DNA of 64,000 bases from Pseudoxanthomonas daejeonensis (GTDB lineage: Bacteria; Pseudomonadota; Gammaproteobacteria; Xanthomonadales; Xanthomonadaceae), in the NCBI RefSeq assembly GCF_010093205.1, contig NZ_PDWN01000005.1:1-64000 (forward strand), written 5' to 3'. Shown here piece after piece: positions 47,524 through 55,300 of this stretch. The notes beneath the pieces are model-generated. The model worked only from the letters and a program-made list of their open reading frames with translations. It was not told the DNA's origin and searched no databases. The position numbers were made by a program, and so were the translations under genes. The first letter of the stretch is position 1, and every line of letters starts with the position of its first letter.

Positions 47524-48522
47524 ATGCGCATCGGCCTCCATTCCATCCAGCCGCGCGTGGTCCTGGCGCCGATGGCCGGGGTCACCGACAAGCCCTTCCG
47601 CCTGCTGTGCAAGCGCCTCGGCGCCGGCCTGGCGGTATCGGAAATGACGATCAGCGACCCGCGCTTCTGGAACACGCGCAAGTCGCTGCAGCGCATGGAC
47701 CACGCAGGCGAGCCGGAACCGGTCAGCGTGCAGATCGCCGGCACCGATCCGCGCCAGCTGGCGGAGGCGGCCCGTTACAACGCCGGCCATGGCGCGCAGA
47801 TCATCGACCTCAACATGGGCTGCCCGGCCAAGAAGGTGTGCAACGTCTGGGCCGGCTCGGCGCTGATGCGCGACGAGGCGCTGATCGGCCGCATCCTCGA
47901 AGCAGTGGTCGCGGCGGTCGACGTGCCGGTGACGTTGAAGATCCGTACCGGCTGGGACGCGGGCAACCGCAACGCGCCGGCGATCGCGCGGATCGCCGAG
48001 TCGGCCGGCATCCAGGCCCTGGCCGTGCACGGCCGCACCCGCGACCAGCACTACACCGGCCAGGCCGAGTACGCGACGATTGCGCGCATCAAGTCCGAGC
48101 GCGGCATTCCCGTGATCGCCAATGGCGACATCGATTCGCCGCAGCGCGCGGCGCAGGTGCTGCGCGAAACGGGCGCCGACGCGGTGATGGTCGGGCGCGC
48201 CGCGCAGGGCAGGCCGTGGATCTTCCGCGAGATCGCGCACTTCCTGGCCACCGGCGAGGAACTGCCGCCGCCTTCGCTGGACGAGGTCCGCGGCATCCTG
48301 CTCGACCATCTGCACGCGCTGCATGCGTTCTACGGCGAGGAACAGGGCGTGCGCATCGCGCGCAAGCACCTGGGCTGGTATGCGAAGGACCGCCCTGAAA
48401 ATGCCGCGTTCCGTGCCGTGGTCAATCGCGCGCAGACCGCCGGCGAGCAGGTCGTGCTGACCGAAGCCTACTTCGATGCGCTGCGGGATGGCGCCTCTGT
48501 TTCGTTGCCCGCGGTGGCCTGA
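47524..48522 (+). CDS. dusB: tRNA-dihydrouridine synthase DusB
   Basis: 332 residues, typical for DusB. VVLAPMAGVTDKPFRLLCKR at the start is the FMN-binding segment. The catalytic Cys is in DLNMGCPAKKVCNVWAGSAL (about residue 100), and AVHGRTRDQHYTGQAEY and VIANGDIDSPQRA follow. VMVGRAAQGRPWIFREI is the DusB signature. The enzyme reduces uridine to dihydrouridine in the tRNA D-loop with NADPH. It starts nine bases after the PfkB gene, so the two are co-transcribed. The frequent partner fis is absent. Confidence 0.96.
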   Translation: MRIGLHSIQPRVVLAPMAGVTDKPFRLLCKRLGAGLAVSEMTISDPRFWNTRKSLQRMDHAGEPEPVSVQIAGTDPRQLAEAARYNAGHGAQIIDLNMGCPAKKVCNVWAGSALMRDEALIGRILEAVVAAVDVPVTLKIRTGWDAGNRNAPAIARIAESAGIQALAVHGRTRDQHYTGQAEYATIARIKSERGIPVIANGDIDSPQRAAQVLRETGADAVMVGRAAQGRPWIFREIAHFLATGEELPPPSLDEVRGILLDHLHALHAFYGEEQGVRIARKHLGWYAKDRPENAAFRAVVNRAQTAGEQVVLTEAYFDALRDGASVSLPAVA

Positions 48523-48708
48523 GCACGGCCACGGAAAGTTGCTTCATGTAACCATCCGTCGCGTAAACGTGACTTGCTTCATCCTGCACTCCGGCACTGT
48601 GTCCTGCGCACGTGCGGCGCGACGCTGGGCACGCCGGGACAGCACCCGGCCCGTGGTCCCTTTCCGCCACGGCACCCCCGCACGGGCACCCGCCCGCAGG
48701 AGGCTGTC

Positions 48709-49050
48709 ATGTTTGCACGCATCGCCGTTGTCGCGGCCGCACTGGCCGCCGTTCCTTCCGCCTTCGCCAACGAGGCCAGCGTCGCCGACCTGTCGCGCGA
48801 GACCGGCGTCAGCGAACGCCACATCCGCATGGTCGTGGGCGCACGCACGCCCTACCCCGAGTACCGGATCATGTTCGACCGCGTCGAGCGCCAGCTGAAG
48901 TCCGCGCTCGGCCAGGAGGGCTACCAGTACCTGCTCGAGGGCGAAGTCGCCGCGGCGGTCGAGATCAGGCGCGAGCGTGTCGCCCGCGAAGCCGCGATCG
49001 CCGCGCAGGACCGCGCCGCCAAGACCCAGGACGCGCAGAGCGAAGGCTGA
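48709..49050 (+). CDS. Small exported protein, paralogue A
   Basis: 113 residues with a signal peptide (MFARIAVVAAALAAVPSAFA). The mature part begins with a helix-turn-helix-like segment, VADLSRETGVSERHIRMVVG, followed by ARTPYPEYRIMFDRVERQLK and a helical, Ala/Glu/Arg-rich tail. It is homologous to the protein at 50285-50656: 29 of 55 aligned residues are identical without gaps, including ETG, RMxVGAR, YPEYR and SALG. I do not recognise a named family. GGAGG lies about 10 bases before ATG 48709. A DNA-binding-like motif in an exported protein is unusual; it may be a protein-binding helical bundle. Confidence 0.75.
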   Translation: MFARIAVVAAALAAVPSAFANEASVADLSRETGVSERHIRMVVGARTPYPEYRIMFDRVERQLKSALGQEGYQYLLEGEVAAAVEIRRERVAREAAIAAQDRAAKTQDAQSEG

Positions 49051-49066
49051 GCCGCCCCGACGGCCG

Positions 49067-50119
49067 TCAGTCGCGCGCCTGGGCCTGCGGTCCGGACGCC
49101 GACGACGCCGTCGGCGCCGTCCAGATGCGCTGCCACATCGCACCCAGCCGCCGCCGTGCTTCCCACGGCGGTCGCAGCTGTTCGGGTGGCAGCGCCTGCC
49201 ATTCCTGGCCGGCGTCGCGCTGCGCCACGGCGAACACGAACGAATAGTCCGGCTCGGCCCCCATGCGCAGGTCGGCCAGCTCGAGCCGTCCCTCGTGTTC
49301 GCGCGCGCGCATGAAGCCGTGGTTGAACCAGCCCAGCCGGCGCACCGCCGGCACGTCGGCGGCCTGCGCCAGCGCCCCGGTGTCGGAGGGGTAGTCGCGG
49401 AACACGATCGGCCCGCGGTCGGCCACCAGCGAGCGCTCGCCTTCGACGTAGCCCGACGGCGTCATCGCCACCACGCGCCACAGCAGCGTGTTGAACGGCA
49501 TCGGTACCGAGAAGCGCGGCGCAGCGCCCAGGCCCAGCGCCGCCAGGTCCTGCTGCGCCTGCCGCTCGACCATGCCCTTGGCCAGCAACGACCAGCCCAG
49601 GTAGGCGCTGCTCAGCAACAGCCCGGCCACCAGTGCGCGCTGCGCCAGCACGCGTTCGCGCGCGAACCAGGCGACCACGCACGCCAGCAGCAGCCACAGC
49701 GTGTAGCCGGGATCGATGATGAACACGCTTGACCACATCGTCGGCGGCACCGGCAGCGGCCACCACAGCTGGGTGCCGTAGACGGTGAATGCATCCAGCA
49801 GCGGATGGGTGACCAGCGCGAGCTGGATCGCCCAGAACCAGCGGCGTGGCGCTTCGGCGACGCGCCCGTGGCCGAAGCGGCGGAACAGCCACCAGATCGC
49901 CAGCCCCAGCAGCGGCAGTACGAACAGCGAGTGGCTGAAGCTGCGGTGCACGGTCATCCGCACCACCGGGTCGTCGCTGAGCAAGGCGAGCGGAATCGCA
50001 TCGAGGTCCGGCAACGTGCCCAGCGCGGCGCCGGCCAGCAGTGCGGCGCGACGGTGGTGGGCAGGGGCGATGGCGGCAGCGACCGCGGCGCCGAGGAGTA
50101 TCTGGGTGAGGGAATCCAT
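49067..50119 (-). CDS. YdjM/DUF457-type membrane-bound metal-dependent hydrolase
   Basis: 350 residues from ATG 50119, giving MDSLTQILLGAAVAAAIAPA, the family start. The His/Asp pattern of DUF457 proteins is present: AGAALGTLPDLDAIPL, MTVHRSFSHSLFVLPLLGL (HRxxSHS) and ALVTHPLLDAFTVYG. About four or five membrane helices form the N-terminal half; the C-terminal 150 residues are soluble and probably periplasmic. Relatives are predicted hydrolases, one being the LexA-regulated YdjM of E. coli. It lies in opposite orientation between two paralogous exported proteins. Confidence 0.88.
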   Translation of the reverse strand: MDSLTQILLGAAVAAAIAPAHHRRAALLAGAALGTLPDLDAIPLALLSDDPVVRMTVHRSFSHSLFVLPLLGLAIWWLFRRFGHGRVAEAPRRWFWAIQLALVTHPLLDAFTVYGTQLWWPLPVPPTMWSSVFIIDPGYTLWLLLACVVAWFARERVLAQRALVAGLLLSSAYLGWSLLAKGMVERQAQQDLAALGLGAAPRFSVPMPFNTLLWRVVAMTPSGYVEGERSLVADRGPIVFRDYPSDTGALAQAADVPAVRRLGWFNHGFMRAREHEGRLELADLRMGAEPDYSFVFAVAQRDAGQEWQALPPEQLRPPWEARRRLGAMWQRIWTAPTASSASGPQAQARD

Positions 50120-50284
50120 GGGCGGCGATGTTAGCCGAGGCCACACCGTCCGGCCCAGCGAAGCGTCTCCGCGCCGGCCGCTGTAATCGCGATGCCGGTT
50201 TGCTTAATCCATCGATACCGGTGGATGCGCCGGCACACCGCAAGCCCTCCCATCCAAGCATCGACCCCGCCCAAGGAGAATTCC

Positions 50285-50656
50285 ATGAACACCAGAGTCC
50301 TGGCCATCGCCTTCCTGTCGGCATGCTCCACCTGCGCGTTCGCGCAGGACGCCACCGTCGACCTGGCTCCGGTCATCGCCCCGTCCGTGACCTACCCGAA
50401 CGTCACGGTCAAGCAGCTGGCCGACGAAACCGGCCTGAGCCCGCGCCACGTGCGCATGCTGGTGGGCGCGCGCAGCGGCTACCCGGAGTACCGCAGCGTC
50501 TTCAGCCGCAAGCAGGCGCAGTTCCGCAGCGCGCTGGGCGAGCAGCGCTACAACGACCTGATGGCCGGCCGCCCGATCGAACTGCGTAACCAGGGTACGC
50601 GGGCCATCGCCCGCATCGACTCAGGGGACGCGGACCGCACCACCGACCAGCCGTAG
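50285..50656 (+). CDS. Small exported protein, paralogue B
   Basis: 123 residues from ATG 50285, with AAGGAG seven bases upstream. A signal peptide (MNTRVLAIAFLSACSTCAFA) precedes a mature domain containing VKQLADETGLSPRHVRMLVG and GYPEYRSVFSRKQAQFRSAL, homologous to paralogue A (48709-49050). It has a longer N-terminal mature segment (QDATVDLAPVIAPSVTYPNV) and a short polar tail. Cys residues in the leader (SACSTC) make lipidation conceivable, but the context is not a good lipobox. Function unknown. The two paralogues flank the YdjM-like gene and probably arose by local duplication. Confidence 0.75.
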   Translation: MNTRVLAIAFLSACSTCAFAQDATVDLAPVIAPSVTYPNVTVKQLADETGLSPRHVRMLVGARSGYPEYRSVFSRKQAQFRSALGEQRYNDLMAGRPIELRNQGTRAIARIDSGDADRTTDQP

Positions 50657-50663
50657 GGGAGCC

Positions 50664-50712
50664 GCGCCACCTGCAACCGCGGTCCGGGTGACCCCGGTTG
50701 CAGGGATGGCGC
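50664..50712. repeat. Imperfect inverted repeat before the sigma-kinase operon
   Basis: GCGCCACCTGCAACC (50664-50678) pairs with GGTTGCAGGGATGGCGC (50696-50712) with a small bulge, around a GC-rich loop. No T-run follows. It could be a terminator-like hairpin for paralogue B or a regulatory site ahead of the sigma genes. Confidence 0.45.
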
Positions 50713-50800
50713 CCCCACCGTCCGTCGGCGGACCCCGAGCAGCGCGGCTTCCCCGAAGCGCGCGGTCCATGATGGGCAACCGGCGCGGAGGATGGCAGGC

Positions 50801-51514
50801 ATGTTCAATACCACCCGCTGGAGCCTGGTGATCGAGACCCGGGCCGATTCGGACAGCGGTCGGCTGGCGCTGGACACTTTGTGCCGCGCGTACCGGTCGC
50901 CGGTGGTCTCCTACCTGCGCGCTCGCGGGCATTCGCCTAGCGACGCCGAGGACCTGGCCCAGGCCTTCTTCGAACAGCTGCTGGTGCATCGCCTGCACGC
51001 GGCGGCCGACCCGGAGCGCGGGCGCTTCCGCGCGTTCCTGCTGACCGCGCTCAAGCGCCACCTGGCCAACCAGCGCGACCACGAAACGGCCCTCAAGCGC
51101 GGGGGCGGCCAAGTCCTGGTCGCACTCGACGAGGACGACGCGCCGGCCGATGCCGGCGCGCTCACGCCCGAGCAGGCCTTCGAACGTGACTACGCACTCA
51201 CCGTGATCGAGCGGGCGCTGGAGCGGCTGCGGCAGGAGGCCATCGACGCCGGCAAGCTCGCCCTGTTCGACGAGGTGCGCGGGTTCCTGCTCGAACCGCC
51301 GGACCCGAGCGAGTACGCCGTGCTTTCGGCCCGCCTGAACCTGCGCCGGAACACGCTGGCCGTGGCGATCCACCGGCTGCGCAACCGGATGCGCGCCATG
51401 GTCCGCGCCGAACTGGGCGACACCGTCGAAAGCGCGGCCGCCCTGGAGGCTGAGATGGCGGCGCTGCAGGGAATCCTGGAGCCCGCCCCGCCGGTGGAGT
51501 CCGGCCCCGTGTAA
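50801..51514 (+). CDS. ECF sigma factor 1 of the kinase operon (DAED intact)
   Basis: 237 residues from ATG 50801. GGAGG at 50787-50791 abuts an earlier ATG (50792) but is correctly spaced for 50801, giving the family start MFNTTRWSLVIET. This is the planctomycete/ECF43-like sub-family often found with Ser/Thr kinases. Region 2 has SYLRARGHSPSDAEDLAQAF; residues D48-A49-E50-D51 keep the acidic motif that contacts the RNA polymerase beta-prime clamp. Region 4 is SARLNLRRNTLAVAIHRLRN. It is followed after 51 bases by a second, related sigma gene, then the kinase and receptor. No anti-sigma gene is present. Confidence 0.9.
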   Translation: MFNTTRWSLVIETRADSDSGRLALDTLCRAYRSPVVSYLRARGHSPSDAEDLAQAFFEQLLVHRLHAAADPERGRFRAFLLTALKRHLANQRDHETALKRGGGQVLVALDEDDAPADAGALTPEQAFERDYALTVIERALERLRQEAIDAGKLALFDEVRGFLLEPPDPSEYAVLSARLNLRRNTLAVAIHRLRNRMRAMVRAELGDTVESAAALEAEMAALQGILEPAPPVESGPV

Positions 51515-51565
51515 TCGGCGCCCGCGGTTCCGGAATGGTTGGGGAGAAGGCCAGTGGAGGAATCG

Positions 51566-52300
51566 ATGAAGCACGAACCCGCCGGTGCGGTGCCAGCCAC
51601 CTCGCGCTTCGCCGACACGCGCTGGAGCGTGGTCAGGGAGGCGCTAGGCGGGAACCACGCGCTGGCACGCCCGGCACTGCTGGAGCTGTGCCTGCAGTAC
51701 TGGTCCCCGGTGTATACCTACCTGCGCCGCTGCGGGCACCCGCCCGCCACAGCCGCGGACATCTGCGTCGCCTTCTTCGAGGACCTGCTGCGCTCGCCGG
51801 CGCTGCTGGAACCAGCGGGCGCGCACGTGCGCTTCCGCGAATTCCTGCTGGAGGCGCTGCACCGGTTCCTCGATACCGACTGGCGCGACACCGCCGAACG
51901 CGGGCAGGAACCGGCGGTTGCGCCACCGCTCGGTGCGGCGGAACTGGAGAGCCGCCACCGGCAGGAGCCGGGCACGCTGCGCCCGGCACATGCCTTCCAG
52001 CGCAGCTACGCGCTGGCGCTGATCGAAGGCGCCTACCGGCGACTGCAGCGCGAGGCGAGCCAGGCGGGACGCGAGGCGATGTTCGAAGCGCTGGCGCCCT
52101 ACCTGGGCGCCGAAGCCGAACCGGGCGCACTGGAGCTGATCGCGCAGAGGCTCGGCACGCGCCCGCTCGTCCTGTCGCTGGCCCTGAAGCGGCTGCGCCA
52201 GCGGTTCCAGGAGCTGGTCGAGGAAGAGGTGGCGCAGACCGTCGGCAGCGACGCCGACACCGTGCAGGAACGCATGGACCTGCTGGCCATCCTGCGATGA
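51566..52300 (+). CDS. ECF sigma factor 2, candidate kinase-activated (TAAD in region 2.2)
   Basis: 244 residues from ATG 51566 with GGAGG six bases upstream. It is a divergent relative of the preceding factor: FADTRWSVVREAL at the start, YLRRCGHPPATAADICVAFF in region 2.2, and a region 4 of RLGTRPLVLSLALKRLRQRF. Where sigma factors have DAED, this protein has T62-A63-A64-D65, so two acids are lost and a threonine stands in the first position. In Vibrio EcfP a sigma factor lacking these acids is inactive until its partner kinase PknT phosphorylates a threonine in this region. The stop overlaps the kinase start (ATGA), so sigma 2 and the kinase are translationally coupled. Activation by phosphorylation at T62 is inference. 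Confidence 0.88.
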   Translation: MKHEPAGAVPATSRFADTRWSVVREALGGNHALARPALLELCLQYWSPVYTYLRRCGHPPATAADICVAFFEDLLRSPALLEPAGAHVRFREFLLEALHRFLDTDWRDTAERGQEPAVAPPLGAAELESRHRQEPGTLRPAHAFQRSYALALIEGAYRRLQREASQAGREAMFEALAPYLGAEAEPGALELIAQRLGTRPLVLSLALKRLRQRFQELVEEEVAQTVGSDADTVQERMDLLAILR

Positions 52301-55300
52301 ACCCCGGCGACGAAATGCAGGATCCCGGGCACCGCGAGGCGATGGCCGCGCTGGCGTCGCTGGCATTCGGACACAGCCGCCGGATCCGGGCGACCGAGGC
52401 CGGGGTAACGCGGCACCTGGCCTTCCTCTCGATCGAGGCGCTCGAGCTCGACCTGTCCGACCCGGAACAGCGCGCGTTCGGCGACTATGAACTGCTCGAG
52501 GAGATCGGCGCCGGCGGCATGGGCGTGGTCTACCGCGCCCGGCAGAAGAGCCTGGACCGGGAGGTGGCGATCAAGCTGCTCTCCGCCGGTCCCTGGGCAT
52601 CGCGCGACTTCATCGCGCGCTTCCAGCGTGAGGCGCAGTCGGCCGCCCGCCTGCAGCACCCCAACATCGTGGCGATCCACGAGATCGGCATCCACGACGA
52701 GCTCAACTATTTCTCCATGGCGCTGTTCACCGGCCCGAGCCTGGCGCAGCTGCTGGCGCGGCGCGGACCGCTGCCGCCGCGCGAGGCCGCCCGGATGGTC
52801 CGCACCATCGCCGAGGCGCTGCACTATGCGCACCGCCTGGGCGTGCTGCACCTGGACCTGAAACCCGGCAACGTGCTCACCGATGCGAACGGCGAGCCTC
52901 ACGTGGCCGATTTCGGCCTGGCCCGGCGCATCGACAGCACCCTGGCCACGGACGGCAACGAGATCTCCGGCACGCCCAGCTACATGGCACCCGAACAGGT
53001 CGAGCTGCGCCGGCACCGGCTAAGCGTCGCCACCGACATCTACGGCTTGGGCGCGATCTTCTACGAATTGCTGACCGGGCATCCGCCCTACAGCGCGGCC
53101 ACGCCCAGGGAAACCCTGGACCAGGTGCTGCATGGCAGGCTTGCGCGACCGGGCAGCCATCGCCAAGACATCCCGGCGGACCTGGAAGAGATCTGCCTGA
53201 AATGCCTGGCCCGCGAACCCTCGGAACGCTATGCCGACGCGCGCCTGCTCGCCGACGACCTGGGGCGCTTCCTGGAGGATCGTCCGGTCAGCGTGCGTCC
53301 GCTGGGCAGGTGGCAACGGCTGTGGCGCTGGATGCACCGCGAGCCGGCGATCGCGGCCACAAGCGCACTGGCGACTTTCGCCCTGCTGGCCGGACTGGTG
53401 GCGAGCACCTGGCAATGGCAGCGCGCCGAATCCAGCGCCGCCAGCGCACGCGGCCACCTGTGGGCGCAACGCCACGAAACCGCCTGGCGGCACTTCGAGG
53501 AGCAGCGCGGCTTCGCGGCGTTGCCGCTACTGGCCACCAACCTGGCCGAACAGCGCGCACACGGGGCGGCGGCGGCCGAGGCGACCGAACGTCTTCGCCT
53601 GCGCGTGGCCCAGGCACAGGTCCCGGCACTGCTGGAAGCGATCGACGTCGGCGCCGCGGTGCACGTGCTCGCGCTCAGCCCGGACGGACGCTACCTGGCG
53701 CTGGGCCTGGAGCCGAACACGGTGGCGCTGTACGAGGTCGCCAGCCTGCGCCAGCTCTGGCGCGTGGAGCTTGCGCTGCACGAACCCAGCACCGACGGCC
53801 AGCTGCGGCGCCTGCACTTCACCCCGGACATGCGCCACCTGCTGGTCAGCGAGCACTGGAGCATGCTGCAGATCCGCCCCAGCGGCTTCCAGGGCTACCG
53901 GCTGGCGCTGGCCGATGGCAAGCAGACGCAGGTGCCCGGCGGCGACACGGTCCGCAGCGAGAGCTGGAGCGACGACGGACGCCACGTGGTGCTGACCGAC
54001 CTGGGCCAGCGCTGGTTCCGGCTGTACGACGCGAGCACCTGGCAACCCCTGGGGCCTGCGATGGACGCGCCGCTGGCCGGATTCCGGCCCGGCTGGCTGA
54101 TCGCACCAGGACTGGTGTTCATCGCCATGCACCGCGGTGACGGCAGCATCGGCGTCCTCGATCCAAGCACGCTGCAGCCACGCCACGTCGTGCCCGCAGC
54201 CGAAAGCGGCGCACGCTACACGGCATGGGCGATCAGCCCGGATGCGCGCTGGCTGGCGCTGGGCCGGGCCGATGGCGAAACCCTGCTGGTCGATGCCGGC
54301 AATGGCAGCACCCGGACACTGTTCCCGCCCACCGGCGGCGAAGCCACGTGGCTCGAATTCAGCGGCGATGGGCGCCACCTGGCGGCGACGGTGGGTTCGG
54401 AATTCTTCGTGTTCGGCATTCCCGATGGCGCCGGCATGTACTACATGGCGCGCGATCCGGCGGTGCTGTGGGGCCACCAGTTCGAATGCGAGACCGGCAG
54501 CGACGATTGCCGCGCCCTGCTGATGGAGTCGGACCGGGTGACGCTGTGGTCGATGTCGGGCGGCTATCGCTTTGGCGATGCGCCGTTGATGGAATCGCCG
54601 GAGATCACCCACCACTCGTTCGTTCCCCGCTTCGCCAGCCGCTTCGATCCGGCACGCCAGTTGCTGGCGACCGGCGCGCAGGACGGCAGCCTGCGCCTGT
54701 GGCGCCTGCCGGCAGCGCCGCTGCGACCACACCTGGGACCCACCCAGCGCGAAGCGACGCTGCATTTCGACGGCCGGCACCTGGTGGCGGTCGACGGCCA
54801 CGACACCTGGATCTTCGATGCGCAGTCCGGCCAGGCGCTTTCGCCACGGATGCGGCTGCCGCAGCCCGTCGGGTTCGCCGCGCTCGCCGCCGATGGCCGC
54901 ACCCTGGTCGCCAGCAGTGGACGCGAGCTGCACGTGTTCGACTGGCGCAACGGCGCCCTGCGCTATCCGCCGATCATGCTGGGCGGCAGCCCGATGGACC
55001 TGTGGCTGGCCAGCGACGGCGGCAGCGTCGTCAGCCGCTGGGCCAGTCCGCAGACACGCCCGCCCGGGCTGCAGCGGGTGCAGGCGCACGACCTGGCCAG
55101 CGGCCAGCCGCTGGGCCCGGCGGGCGACCTGCTGCTCGACAGCGCCCACCTCACCGCCGACAACCGCCACCTGCTGGTCAGCGTGGCGGACGCCACCCAT
55201 CTGTACGCCCTGGCCGACCTGCGCCAGCCCTTGCGCAGCTTCCCGATCCCGGACTACGGCTGGCAGGTGGCCTCCGGCATCGAGGACCGCGTGCACGGCG

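Noticed and set aside
52297-52500. FecR-type anti-sigma region in the kinase gene
   Set aside because: The N-terminal 60 residues are helical but carry no FecR or zinc-binding anti-sigma motif; the following sequence is a kinase.
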